In this document: piece after piece, positions 51,853 through 61,391 of the stretch
Position numbering within the stretch: position 1 is the first letter of the stretch
How the letters are laid out: each line of letters begins with the position of its first letter
DNA from: JBAZTO01 sp041661865
GTDB taxonomy: Bacteria > Planctomycetota > Phycisphaerae > SM23-33
Assembly (NCBI GenBank): GCA_041661865.1
Contig: JBAZTO010000002.1
Location: forward strand, 1 to 64,000
Direction: 5' to 3'
DNA: 64,000 nucleotides
Translations under genes and position numbers: made by a program
The notes under the pieces: generated by a model
The model's input: the letters and a program-made list of their open reading frames with translations, nothing else
The model's database searches: none
What the model was told of the DNA's origin: nothing

Positions 51853-53283
51853 CTACTTATTCCAGTACCGCTCGACGGCGCGGTCCACGGTCATCGAGAC
51901 GAAGTTCTCGGACTGGACGATAGTGGCCTTGGCGATCAGGGCTGAGTAGTACTCGTTGTAGAGCTTGGAAAGCTGCTGCTCGCGGAGGATCTTCTCGATC
52001 TTGGGCTGGGCGTCCTCGAAGCTGGTCGTGGAGGCCGGCTCGACGGCGGCGGTCTTGACGATGTAGCAGCCGGTGGGCGTGTCGACGATATCGCTGACCT
52101 GCCCGCCGCCCTGGGCGAAGGCGACTTTCTCGACGGCCTCCTCGCGGAAGCTGCCCTCGGCCAGCGGCTGCCAGAGCCCCTTGGCCGGGCCCTTGGGGCC
52201 GACCGAATATTTCTCGGCCACCTGCCCGAAGTCCTCCCCGCTGTGCAGCGCCTTGACGGCCAATGCGATCTGCGCCTCGGCCTTGACCCGCGCCGCGGCC
52301 AGCTCAGCCTCGGTGGGGTTTGTCGCCCCGGGCGCCAGGTAGGCCTTCAGCGGCACCGAGACAATCTGCATCTGCACGCGCTTGGGGGTGGTGAACTCCT
52401 CCTGGTGGCGGCTGTAGTATTCCCACAGGCCCAGGCGGTTGGTGTTGACCGAGGCGGTGAACTTCATCCGCAGGAAGTACTGCACGGTCAGTTTCCGCCG
52501 CTGGTCTTCGAGTACCTTGGCCAGCGTCGTGCCCTGGCTCTGGAGCTTGCTCTCGAGCTTCTTCTTGCTGCCCTCGCTCCGCGAGATCATTTCCTGGAGC
52601 GTCTCGTCGATTTCCTTGTCGATGAGCTTCTTCTGCTCGTCGCTGAAGACCTTCTCCGCCTCCGGCAACGCCAGGGCCTGGCTGACCTGGTGACGGGTCT
52701 CGTCGTTGATGATCTTGGCGGCGCGCAGGCGAAACTCCTGCTCGCTGAGGTTGTGGGGAATCTCCGTCAGCTCAAAGCTGGCCGATTTCAGGATGTCGTC
52801 AACGCTGAAGAAGCGGCGGTTAACCTGGATGACCGCGCCGGTGACGACCTGCGGGCTGCCCAAGACCTTCAACTCGCCCTTGTCGGTGGGAGCGGGGGCG
52901 GCGGCCTCCTGGTCGTCCGGGCCCTCGGCCAGATCGACCCTCTGCGGGCGCGAAGGCTTGGGCGGGGCGTCGGCGTCCTCGTTGACCACGCCACGGCGCA
53001 CCGGGGTGGCCGTCAGGGAGACCTTGGCCGGCTGGCTGGCCGGGGGCGCCGAGGCCAGCTCCAATGGCACTTCCTCGGTGGCCCGCGTGAGGGGCACCCT
53101 GTGAGGCCGGCCGTCCTTGCCGCAGCCAAGCATCGCCGCCGCCAGTATCACCACCACAAGGCAATGACGAATGACGAAACTCAAATGACGAACCAATGAC
53201 GAACGCCCGTCCAAAGCAACTTGGGGCGCTCGCTTATTACGCGGATCATCGTTTGTCACGGCTAGGCACCCGGGCTTCGTCAT
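51853..53283 (-). CDS. Peptidyl-prolyl isomerase lipoprotein (parvulin, SurA/PrsA-like)
   Basis: About 476 aa; start uncertain (53304, 53283 or later). A hydrophobic stretch ending in the lipobox AAMLGCGKDG marks a lipoprotein. The middle has a helical chaperone part (LSEQEFRLRAAKII, SQALALPEAEKVF) and the C-terminal half a parvulin domain (GEDFGQVAEKYSVGPKGPAKG, FAQGGGQVSDIVDTPTGCYI). The predicted N-terminus overlaps a tandem AATGACGAA-type repeat (about 53164-53206), so the true start may be further in. It would help fold outer-membrane or exported proteins. Convergent with no neighbour; mfd lies upstream on the same strand. Confidence 0.8.
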   Translation of the reverse strand: MTKPGCLAVTNDDPRNKRAPQVALDGRSSLVRHLSFVIRHCLVVVILAAAMLGCGKDGRPHRVPLTRATEEVPLELASAPPASQPAKVSLTATPVRRGVVNEDADAPPKPSRPQRVDLAEGPDDQEAAAPAPTDKGELKVLGSPQVVTGAVIQVNRRFFSVDDILKSASFELTEIPHNLSEQEFRLRAAKIINDETRHQVSQALALPEAEKVFSDEQKKLIDKEIDETLQEMISRSEGSKKKLESKLQSQGTTLAKVLEDQRRKLTVQYFLRMKFTASVNTNRLGLWEYYSRHQEEFTTPKRVQMQIVSVPLKAYLAPGATNPTEAELAAARVKAEAQIALAVKALHSGEDFGQVAEKYSVGPKGPAKGLWQPLAEGSFREEAVEKVAFAQGGGQVSDIVDTPTGCYIVKTAAVEPASTTSFEDAQPKIEKILREQQLSKLYNEYYSALIAKATIVQSENFVSMTVDRAVERYWNK

Positions 53284-53356
53284 CTGGCTATTGTTTCGTT
53301 CCAAATCAGGCGACCCCAGCCGTCCCGCGGAAGAGGGCCGGTTGGATAGGAGGCCA

Positions 53357-56300
53357 TTATACGGCCCCGGCCGTCTGCCTCAATCTCTTTAGCAGAACGC
53401 GGAGGAGCGTGGCCGTTTCGAGGTAGACCGGCGGGAGCCGCCAATGGACGGTTTTCGCGTCGGGCAGGCGGACGCTGCCCTGCGAGCCGTCGAAGAGGCT
53501 GCGGATGGCGGAATAGTTGCTGACGGCGAAAACAATGTCGTCGTCCATGCGGATGATGCTGTCGATGCCCAGTTGGCCGGCCAGCACGCGAATCTCGCTG
53601 ACCGACAGCAGCGTCTCGACGGCAGCCGGCACGGCCCCGTATGCGTCGGCCAGGTCGGTACGGAGCTGTTCGAGGTCCCGGCCGCCCTGGCAGTGGACCA
53701 TGCGGCGGTAGATCTCCATGCGTTGCCGCTCGGAGGGGATGTAGGTCTGGGGGATGAAGGCGTCGACGCCCAGTTCCACGTGGCAGACGCGCGGCGCGGC
53801 GGTCTTGTCGCCACGAAGCTCGCGCACGGCCTGTTCGAGCAACTGGCAGTACAGCTCGTAGCCCACCGCCGCGATGTGCCCGCTCTGCTCGTGGCCGAGA
53901 ATATTGCCGGCCCCGCGAATCTCCAGGTCGCGCATGGCGATCTGAAAGCCGGCGCCCAGGTCGGAGAATTCCTCGATGGCCTTGAGCCGCTTGGCCGCCA
54001 CGGGCGTGACCGGGCGGCTCTCGGGCAGCAGGAGGTAGCAGTACGCGCGGTTCTTGTAGCGTCCCACGCGGCCGCGGAGCTGGTGCAGCTCCGAGAGGCC
54101 GAAATGGTCGGCGTCGTGGATGATGATCGTGTTGGCCGAGGGGATGTCCAGGCCCGACTCGATGATCGTCGTGCAGACCAGCACGTCGATCTCCTGGCGG
54201 ACGAAGGCGAGCATGGTCTCCTCGAGCCGGCCCTCGGGCATCTGCCCGTGGGCGACGGTGACGCGGGCCTCCCCGGCCAGCCCGCGGATGCGGTCGGCGA
54301 TGCGGTGGATGTCCTGCACGCGGTTATGCACGAAGAAGACCTGCCCGCCGCGATTGAGTTCCCGCAGGATCGCCTGGCGGACCAGGCGCGTGTCGTAGGC
54401 GCAGACCTCGGTGTAGATGGCGCGGCGGTCCATCGGCGGGCTGACCAGCGAGCTGATGTCTCGCAGGCCCAGCAGGGCCATATGCAGCGTCCGCGGAATG
54501 GGGGTGGCCGTCATCGTCAGCACGTCCACCTGGGCGCGCATGTTCTTGAGATGCTCCTTGTGCTCGACGCCGAAACGCTGCTCCTCGTCGATGATGACCA
54601 GCCCCAGGTCGGCGAACTTGACATCCTTGCTCAGCAGGCGGTGGGTGCCGATGAGGATCTCCAGTTGCCCCGCGGCCAGGCGGCTGATGACCTGGGCCTG
54701 CTGGCCGGCGGTGCGGAAGCGGCTGAGGACGTCGATGCGGAAGGGATAGTCGGCGAAGCGTTCGCTGAAGGTGCGGTAGTGCTGGTCGGCCAGGACGGTG
54801 GTGGGCACCAGCACGGCCACCTGCCGGCCCGCCTCGGCCACCTTGAAGGCTGCGCGCATGGCCAGCTCGGTCTTGCCGTATCCCACGTCGCCGCAGAGCA
54901 GGCGGTCCATGGGGCTGGCGGCGGACATGTCCGAGTCGATCTGCGTCATGGTGGAAAGCTGGTCGGCCGTCTCGACGTAGATGAACTCCTGGGTGAACTG
55001 TTTCTGCCAGTCGGTGTCGGCGGGATAGCTGACCCCCGGCGTGGCGGCCCGCACGGCCTGGATGCGCAGCATGTCGGCGGCCAGGTCGTGGACCGCGGCG
55101 GTGGCGCGTTCCTTCTGACGGGCCCAGCTTGCCCCGCCCAGCTTGCTCAGCGTCGGGCGGAATTGGCGGCTGCCGATGTACTTCTGCACCAGGTTGATGT
55201 TGCCGGCCGGGACGTGCAGCACGGCGTTGTCGGCGAAACGCAGCGTGAGGTATTCCTCGTTGCGCCCGTCGCGATCCAGCGTCCGCAGGCCCTGGAAGCG
55301 GGCGATGCCGTGGGCCACGTGCACCACGTAGTCGCCTTCGTGCAGGTCCAGCAGCGAGTCGATGGGCCTGCCCACGCGGAGCCGCCTCAGCCGTCGCCGC
55401 TTGGCGTAGCGATGGAAAACCTCGTGGTGCCCCACGACCACCATGTGAAGCTCACTGAAGCGGAAGCCCGAGGACACGTGGCCGATAGCGGTGTGGATGG
55501 CCGAGACGGCCTGGGGGTGCGCCTCGTGCAGCAGATCCTCAAACCGCTTCTGCTCGGCGGGGTTTTCGCAGTAGACCCACACCTCGTCGGTGGCAGCCAG
55601 TTCGGTCAGCTCCTCCATGGCCGCGGCGGCAGTGGCGGAGAGTTCCTGGAGCGAGCGGATACCCATGTCGATGGCGGCCTGGCCCTCGCGCGGGCGGAAG
55701 GCGTACATTTCCACGCGGGCGAACCGCCGCATCTGCACCAGCAGTTCGTCGGGCGCCAGCCAGTGTGACACCGACTGCCAGGAAGCGGCGGCGGAAGTGG
55801 CGGCGCCATCGGTGATCGCCTCGGTCAGCGATGGTTGCGCCGTCTCGATCTCGCCCAGGCGGCTGTGGATCTGCCGGGCCACCTCCACCAGCTCCGACGG
55901 CTCGACCATGCACACGATCGCGTCGTCGGGGAGGTAGCTCAGCAGGCTGGTGACCTGCTGGGGCGGGCCGCTCTTGAGGGCGGCTGAGCTGGTCAGGTCG
56001 AAGCTGCCGATCTGCTCGGTGCTCCGCTGGCTGTCGAGGTCGAAGCGGCGGATGGACTCGATCTCGTCGCCGAAGAACTCCACGCGGATGGCCGTGGCGG
56101 CTGCGGGCGGCAGGATGTCGATGATGCCGCCGCGCCGGGCGAACTCTCCCTGCTGCTCGATCTGCTCGACGTGCTCGAAGCCCGCGTCGATGAGCCACTC
56201 CGACAGCTCCTCGGGGCTCATCGGCGACCCGCGCTGGAGGGCCAGTCGCGAGCCGATCAGGGCCTCGGGGGTCGGCACCGGCTGCATCAGCGCCATGATC

Positions 56301-56662
56301 GGCGCGACGATGAAGTCGACCGGCTCGTCGCGTCGCGCGGGGGCCTGGGCCAGCAGGTTGCACAGGCGGAGGCGCTGGCCCGTCACGTCGTCGTTGACGT
56401 GCGCGGCGCCGATGTCGATCTCCCAGGCGGGCAACTGCTGGACGGCGCTGCCGGTGAAGACCTCGATGTCGTCGGCCACCGCGTCGGCGTCGTCGAGCTG
56501 GGCCGTCAGGAACACGACGGTTCTGCCGGTCAGCTTGCCCATCGCCGCCGCCAGCAGCGGCCCCGACGAGCCCCACACGCCCGAGAGTTTCAGCGCAGCG
56601 CCGCCCCGCAGGCGGGCGGCCGCCTTGGCCAGCAATCGGCTCTTGAGCACTTTCTTGAACAT
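53357..56662 (-). CDS. mfd: Transcription-repair coupling factor
   Basis: 1,101 aa from ATG 56662 (MFKKVLKSRL), preferred over TTG 56674. UvrB-like N-terminal region; CarD-type RNA polymerase-interaction domain LLDLHEGDYVVHVAHGIARF; SF2 helicase motifs: LLCGDVGYGKTELAMRAAFK (I), VIIDEEQRFGVEHKEHLK (II), TMTATPIPRTLHMALLGLR (III), and ESGLDIPSANTIIIHDAD plus LRGRVGRYKNRAY (VI). It removes RNA polymerase stalled at lesions and recruits UvrA. C-terminal TRCF-like domain is present. Gene alone on this strand. Confidence 0.96.
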   Translation of the reverse strand: MFKKVLKSRLLAKAAARLRGGAALKLSGVWGSSGPLLAAAMGKLTGRTVVFLTAQLDDADAVADDIEVFTGSAVQQLPAWEIDIGAAHVNDDVTGQRLRLCNLLAQAPARRDEPVDFIVAPIMALMQPVPTPEALIGSRLALQRGSPMSPEELSEWLIDAGFEHVEQIEQQGEFARRGGIIDILPPAAATAIRVEFFGDEIESIRRFDLDSQRSTEQIGSFDLTSSAALKSGPPQQVTSLLSYLPDDAIVCMVEPSELVEVARQIHSRLGEIETAQPSLTEAITDGAATSAAASWQSVSHWLAPDELLVQMRRFARVEMYAFRPREGQAAIDMGIRSLQELSATAAAAMEELTELAATDEVWVYCENPAEQKRFEDLLHEAHPQAVSAIHTAIGHVSSGFRFSELHMVVVGHHEVFHRYAKRRRLRRLRVGRPIDSLLDLHEGDYVVHVAHGIARFQGLRTLDRDGRNEEYLTLRFADNAVLHVPAGNINLVQKYIGSRQFRPTLSKLGGASWARQKERATAAVHDLAADMLRIQAVRAATPGVSYPADTDWQKQFTQEFIYVETADQLSTMTQIDSDMSAASPMDRLLCGDVGYGKTELAMRAAFKVAEAGRQVAVLVPTTVLADQHYRTFSERFADYPFRIDVLSRFRTAGQQAQVISRLAAGQLEILIGTHRLLSKDVKFADLGLVIIDEEQRFGVEHKEHLKNMRAQVDVLTMTATPIPRTLHMALLGLRDISSLVSPPMDRRAIYTEVCAYDTRLVRQAILRELNRGGQVFFVHNRVQDIHRIADRIRGLAGEARVTVAHGQMPEGRLEETMLAFVRQEIDVLVCTTIIESGLDIPSANTIIIHDADHFGLSELHQLRGRVGRYKNRAYCYLLLPESRPVTPVAAKRLKAIEEFSDLGAGFQIAMRDLEIRGAGNILGHEQSGHIAAVGYELYCQLLEQAVRELRGDKTAAPRVCHVELGVDAFIPQTYIPSERQRMEIYRRMVHCQGGRDLEQLRTDLADAYGAVPAAVETLLSVSEIRVLAGQLGIDSIIRMDDDIVFAVSNYSAIRSLFDGSQGSVRLPDAKTVHWRLPPVYLETATLLRVLLKRLRQTAGAV

Positions 56663-57136
56663 AGCGCCAACCAAGCGCGCAGGGTCACGCCCGGACGCGG
56701 CGGAAAAACCGCCCCGCTACCGGGCTTTACCGAGCAACCCGTTGCATTACGTTCGACCGTTAGAGGCCGGCTGAAAGCTGCAGTGCCGGCCCATTCGATC
56801 CGCCATTCTAACAATCGGCGGCCGATGAGGGGACCCTTATTGCATTGTGCCAGCGCCGAACCTGACAGGTGTGTCGCGGAATCGAGTTTGCCTGAATCAT
56901 GGTGCGTGATGCATATCAGTGAGGTGGAGTTCCAACCCCACCTCCTTTCGTTCACTCTGGGCATCTTCGCGGCGGAGTAGGAACTCCGCCGCGCGTCTTC
57001 GCCGGTGAACGATTCCGCGTGCAACCAGTTGCACGCCCTACGGGCTAGCTTGTCTTTCGCCGACGCGGACAAAGTTTGCATTTCCGCTGTTTGATCGTTG
57101 CCGCGGGCGGCGTAGAATCTGCGACCGGTGAAATAG
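56663..57136. other. Intergenic region with two hairpins
   Basis: 474 bp between the divergent mfd and M48 genes; no supported ORF. It contains GAGGTGG...CCACCTC (56921-56944) and a perfect 11-bp stem CGCGGCGGAGT-AGGA-ACTCCGCCGCG (56968-56993). Both have the pattern GGNGGAGT...ACTCC/CCACC, so they look like copies of one palindromic repeat. They are not followed by T-runs, so are not simple terminators. Confidence 0.55.
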
Positions 57137-58561
57137 ATGCCGATCCTCGTCCTGCTGGGGCTGGGCGTGAGCCTGTCCTGGCTTCAACAACCTCTCTGGG
57201 TTCTGCCGTCGGCAAGCCGCTGGGACGGCCTGTCGGCGGCGGTCGCCTACGTCGCCATCACGGCCGCCTTGAGCGGCCTGTGCGGGCGCCTATCGCTGCT
57301 GTGGGCGCGACGCGCCGGTGGCGAAATTTCGCGCACGCTGCTGCGCCGCCACAACGCCATGGGCCTGGCGATCCAGGGCTGGATGATCCTGGGGCTGGTC
57401 GGCGTGATGGGCTGCGGCTATCGCGAGCTGATCGTCGCCTCCGCGCTGGTCCGCGTGCCGCTGATGGGCGAGCTGGCGGCGGCGGGGCCGTTCGTGGCGG
57501 CCTTGATCCTCCACTGGCTGCTGGAGTACCCCTTCTACCGCCTGAGCCGCCGGCAAGTGGCCCAAAGCCTGGCCGACTCGGGGCAGGGACGCATCGGCCT
57601 GTGGACGCGGCGGCAATGGCTGACCTACAACATCCGCCACAACCTCCTGTTCATCGCGGCGCCGGTGGCCCTGATCGTGCTGGGGACCGATACGTTCACG
57701 CTGGCCTTCTCGCGATGGCTCGCGCCGCACCTGCCGGCCAGCCAACATCCAGCCTGGATAACGGGCGGCGTTCTGGCCATCGCGGCGGCGGTCTTCATCA
57801 TCAGCCCGCTGCTGATCGTCCGTATCTGGCAGACCTGCCCCTTGCCGCCGGGCCCGTTGCGAGAGGAACTTGAAGACGTCTGCCGACGCCTGCGCCTGAC
57901 GCATCGCGGCCTGCGGGTCTGGGAATCGGGCAACGCCATCGCCAACGCCGGCGTGATCGGTCTGAGCGGGCGCGTCCGCTACGTCCTGCTCAGCGACTCG
58001 CTGCTGGCCAACATGGACCGCCGCTGCGTGCTGGCCATCTTCGCCCACGAGGCTGGGCACATCCTGCACCATCACATCTTCTACTCGGTGCTCTTTGCCG
58101 GCTCGACGATGGTGTTGTGCGGCTGGGTCGGCGGGACTGTCGCCGACTGGCTGCACCTGGGCGACTCGGCCGCCGAGGGCCTGACCGTGGCGCTGCTGCT
58201 GGCGGCCTGGGGCATCGGATTCGGCAAGGTCAGCCGCCTGTTCGAGCGGCAGAGCGACGTGACGGGCGCCTACCTGGCCGGGTTGGAGATCGAAGGAGGC
58301 GACCGCGACGATGGCCGCGTCAGCCAGGAAGGCGCCGCGGTTTTCGCCTGGGCGCTTCAGCGCGTGGCGCTGCTCAACGGCATGTCGAGCCATCAATGGA
58401 ACTGGCGGCACGGCTCGATCGCGCAGCGGATCAACTATGTTCTATGGCTGGCCGGCACGGGCGGCCAGAGGCGCCGCATCGACCGCCAGGTCTCCGGGGT
58501 CAAGACACTATTGTGGCTGGCGGCACTGACCTCCGCGGCGATCTTGATGAACGAAATTTGA
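57137..58561 (+). CDS. M48-family integral membrane metallopeptidase
   Basis: 474 aa. Several helices in the N-terminal 250 residues, then the zinc motif FAHEAGHILHHH (HExxH) and the third ligand in SRLFERQSDVTGAYLAG, as in HtpX/Ste24-type proteases. It could degrade or process membrane proteins. Start ATG 57137. No conserved neighbour suggests its substrate. Confidence 0.85.
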   Translation: MPILVLLGLGVSLSWLQQPLWVLPSASRWDGLSAAVAYVAITAALSGLCGRLSLLWARRAGGEISRTLLRRHNAMGLAIQGWMILGLVGVMGCGYRELIVASALVRVPLMGELAAAGPFVAALILHWLLEYPFYRLSRRQVAQSLADSGQGRIGLWTRRQWLTYNIRHNLLFIAAPVALIVLGTDTFTLAFSRWLAPHLPASQHPAWITGGVLAIAAAVFIISPLLIVRIWQTCPLPPGPLREELEDVCRRLRLTHRGLRVWESGNAIANAGVIGLSGRVRYVLLSDSLLANMDRRCVLAIFAHEAGHILHHHIFYSVLFAGSTMVLCGWVGGTVADWLHLGDSAAEGLTVALLLAAWGIGFGKVSRLFERQSDVTGAYLAGLEIEGGDRDDGRVSQEGAAVFAWALQRVALLNGMSSHQWNWRHGSIAQRINYVLWLAGTGGQRRRIDRQVSGVKTLLWLAALTSAAILMNEI

Positions 58562-58621
58562 GTCCCGTTTCCGTTAGCGCGTTGGCTCAAGCCCGCGCCG
58601 GGAATATTCCGAAAGGACAGT

Positions 58622-59452
58622 ATGATCCGAAAGGCTGTCATTCCGATCGCCGGGCTGGGGACGCGCATGGGTCCGTTGGCGCGGATCGTCCCCAAGGCCA
58701 TGTTCCCGCTGGTGGATCGCGAGGGGCACGCCTGGCCGGTCATTCATATCATCTGCCGCGAAGCCGCCGCCGCGGGGCTTGCCGAGGCCATCGTGGTCGT
58801 CCTGCCCCAGCACCTGGGCATCGTCGAGAGCTACTTCGCCGCCCTGGGCGAGAGCGAGCGGCGCCTGCTGCCGCGCATCAGCCTGGTGACTGCCGAGGCC
58901 CGGGGGTTTGGCTACGCGGTGCTCAAGGCCTCGGACTGCCTGGACCGCGAGAGCTTCATGCTGTTCCTGGGCGATCACGTCCATCTCGCCGAAGCGGGCG
59001 TGCTGCCCTGTGCCGCCCAGTTGGCCGCCGCCTACGCGCGGCGCGGCGGGGCGGCCATGATCGGGATGCAGAGCGTCGGCGAGGCTGAGTTGTCCAAGGT
59101 CGGCGTGGCCGGCGGCGAGCCGCTGGGAGAGGACACCTATCTCTGCCGCCATTTCGTGGAAAAGCCCGACCTGGCCACCGCCCGCTCCCGCCTGGCCAGC
59201 CCGCACCTGCCGCAGGGACAATACCTGGCCCATTGCGGCATCTACATCTTTGCCCCTGAAATCCTCGACTGCCTCCGCACGCTGGAGGCCGCCCAGGTGC
59301 CCGGCACGGAACTGCAACTGGCCGCCGCCCAATCGATGCTCCTGGCCCACCGCCCCGACAGCTACTACCTCTTCCGCATCCGCGGCCGGGCCTACGACAC
59401 CGGCACGCCCGAAGGCTACGCCACCGCCCAGGCGGCATTTCATAGAAGCTGA
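58622..59452 (+). CDS. GalU-like sugar nucleotidyltransferase
   Basis: 276 aa. Rossmann-like nucleotidyltransferase signature KAVIPIAGLGTRMGPLARIV...PKAMFPL, then FLGDHVHL (catalytic Asp), RHFVEKPDLA (Lys) and CGIYIFAPEIL. It resembles UTP-glucose-1-phosphate uridylyltransferase (GalU) but is shorter and the substrate is not certain. ATG 58622 follows AAAGGACA. It would provide UDP-sugars for envelope or storage polysaccharides. Confidence 0.8.
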   Translation: MIRKAVIPIAGLGTRMGPLARIVPKAMFPLVDREGHAWPVIHIICREAAAAGLAEAIVVVLPQHLGIVESYFAALGESERRLLPRISLVTAEARGFGYAVLKASDCLDRESFMLFLGDHVHLAEAGVLPCAAQLAAAYARRGGAAMIGMQSVGEAELSKVGVAGGEPLGEDTYLCRHFVEKPDLATARSRLASPHLPQGQYLAHCGIYIFAPEILDCLRTLEAAQVPGTELQLAAAQSMLLAHRPDSYYLFRIRGRAYDTGTPEGYATAQAAFHRS

Positions 59453-59490
59453 TCGTTGCATCGACACTGCAAGATAGTAGACTATCGCTC

Positions 59491-60108
59491 ATGGCCATCT
59501 TCCGAAATACCAGCGAGCAAGGCGCCTTTAACGCCAACATCGTTCTGCCCTTCAACCTGCGCCTGGAGGATTTCCGGCTGGCGATGCAGGACATCTACGA
59601 CTTTTTCTATGATGTGAACAAGCTTCTCATTGGCAAGGGACTTGAACGGCTGGACGACATGCTCAGACCCTCGATCATGTCGGGCCTGCTTTCCGACATG
59701 CTTACAGCCAGTCTAGCGAAGCATTCCCGCAGTCTGGTGCAGAACCAGTATTTCAATGGGCATCCCGACCTGCTGGTCAAGGGCGTTTACCCTAAAAACG
59801 CCAGCAAAGCGGGCACTGAGGGAGTCGAGATCAAGACGACGAGAAAGGCCGGCGGCGCGGTGGACACGCATGGTGCGAGGGATCAGTGGATGTGTGTCTT
59901 TGTTTACCAGACCGATGACGAGACGGAGCCCGCAACGGAACGAAACCCCGTGACCTTCACGGAAGTCTATTTGGCCAAGGTCACCGTGGAGGATTTCCGA
60001 CGAAATGCCCGAGGCCCCCTGGGTACGAGAACAGCCACCCTGGATCGTGAAGGCGTCAAGAAGCTTCGAGAGAACTGGGTCTACAAACTTCTCAGACCCG
60101 AAGTTTAG
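59491..60108 (+). CDS. Type II restriction endonuclease (PD-(D/E)XK)
   Basis: 205 aa. The nuclease motif is HPDLLVKGVY (Pro92-Asp93) followed 20 residues later by GVEIKTTRKAGG (Glu113-Ile-Lys115): a PD...EXK core. The gene is convergent with, and overlaps by 17 bp, a DNA methyltransferase gene. Recognition sequence cannot be deduced. Less GC-rich than housekeeping neighbours, consistent with transfer. Confidence 0.8.
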   Translation: MAIFRNTSEQGAFNANIVLPFNLRLEDFRLAMQDIYDFFYDVNKLLIGKGLERLDDMLRPSIMSGLLSDMLTASLAKHSRSLVQNQYFNGHPDLLVKGVYPKNASKAGTEGVEIKTTRKAGGAVDTHGARDQWMCVFVYQTDDETEPATERNPVTFTEVYLAKVTVEDFRRNARGPLGTRTATLDREGVKKLRENWVYKLLRPEV

Positions 60109-61216
60109 AAAGAGGCACCAGGCTCTTTTTGGCCATGTCGATGTAGTGGTCGTCCATTTCCACCCCGATGCTTGCATAGCCGACAGCTTCGGCGGCGGCG
60201 AGCGTCGATCCTGAACCCGCGAACGGATCCAAAACTGTGCCTTCGCCCAACGGAAGCACCGCGCGCACGATTTGCCGCAAGAAAGCCTGGGGCTTCAAGC
60301 TCGGATGAGGCGCCACTGATCGCTCCTGCGGACGGGTAGGCGATGAACTGATAACGTCACAGAACGGTTTGCCGGTTTCAGGCCTGCGGAAACCACCGGT
60401 CTTCCATTTGCGGAGGTTATCCTGGACTCTTCCCTCCACCGGCTTGCGGAAGATGACCCAGGGCTCGTACATGGAGCGAGGCATTACGCTAACACCCGAA
60501 AACTCCTCGTGGGCATTCTTGGGCCGGTCCCCCCCCCGCATGGTCATGACGAGCCGTATGATCTCGCCTCTCCGCTCGAACCCGGCGCCGGCCAGTGCTG
60601 TGGCCACCAGATATGACAACAATGGATTTGTGGCGACTACAATGTGTGCTCCCGGCACCAACACCGGCATCAACAGTCGGGCCCATTTGCCAAAAAAAAC
60701 CACAAGCTCATCAAGATTCTCAGGCGTCAGCGTCGTAAATCGAGGTAATGGCGCTCTTTGGTGGCCATCGAAAGACGGCGGAATGCGCCACACCCCGCCA
60801 TGCCCGTTCTTGAGTTTCTCCTGCTCTTTCGCGCTGTACTCCACCAAGCCATAGGGCGGATCAGTCACCACGGCTTCAATGCTCAAAGGGGCTCGTGCTC
60901 GCAGCCATTCCAGGCAGTCTGCCTTGAACAACTGGGCTTGGCCAGCTTGGAAAACCGGCATTTGCTGTTTGTCGATTTCCGCGATCGGTTCGGGCTCGGC
61001 AACTCTGAGCCTGTAAGTTCCCACGTCCGTTCGATCAAACAGCGTTTCCGTATTAAGCCGAAGGTAACTCCGCACAGAAGACTTGGGAACCGCATTGCCC
61101 AGCCGCCGTGCGACGGCCTGCTGGATCTCGGCCAATGAAGCTTCATCCAGTCGGGCGGCGAGATAGTCGACGATGGCGTCACGGACCTGACCTGGCATGA
61201 TCTTCAAAAGGCTCAT
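60092..61216 (-). CDS. DNA methyltransferase (beta class) of restriction-modification system
   Basis: 374 aa. The order of motifs is DPPY first (VVTDPPYGLVEYS, 119-122) then the SAM motif FAGSGST (near 340, VLDPFAGSGSTLAAAEA), i.e. beta class, N6-adenine or N4-cytosine. The N-terminal 70 residues (VRDAIVDYLAARLDEASLAE...SSVRSYLRLN) look like a winged-helix. ATG 61216, with GGAGGC directly upstream. It would protect sites cut by the neighbouring PD-(D/E)XK nuclease. Confidence 0.88.
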   Translation of the reverse strand: MSLLKIMPGQVRDAIVDYLAARLDEASLAEIQQAVARRLGNAVPKSSVRSYLRLNTETLFDRTDVGTYRLRVAEPEPIAEIDKQQMPVFQAGQAQLFKADCLEWLRARAPLSIEAVVTDPPYGLVEYSAKEQEKLKNGHGGVWRIPPSFDGHQRAPLPRFTTLTPENLDELVVFFGKWARLLMPVLVPGAHIVVATNPLLSYLVATALAGAGFERRGEIIRLVMTMRGGDRPKNAHEEFSGVSVMPRSMYEPWVIFRKPVEGRVQDNLRKWKTGGFRRPETGKPFCDVISSSPTRPQERSVAPHPSLKPQAFLRQIVRAVLPLGEGTVLDPFAGSGSTLAAAEAVGYASIGVEMDDHYIDMAKKSLVPLSKLRV

Positions 61217-61391
61217 GCCTCCATGCTAGACGTCCAGACGTCGCAGTCAAGAACAAAAACCGAACCGAGTCTGTTTATGCCAACGAGTCCTCCATAACGG
61301 TCACTCTCATAGCCTTCCTTTTGCGCGCGCCATACGCTATGATTAGGCTATCGAAATCGCCCCAGGGACCCGGAGCAAGGGATGCCGTAAT

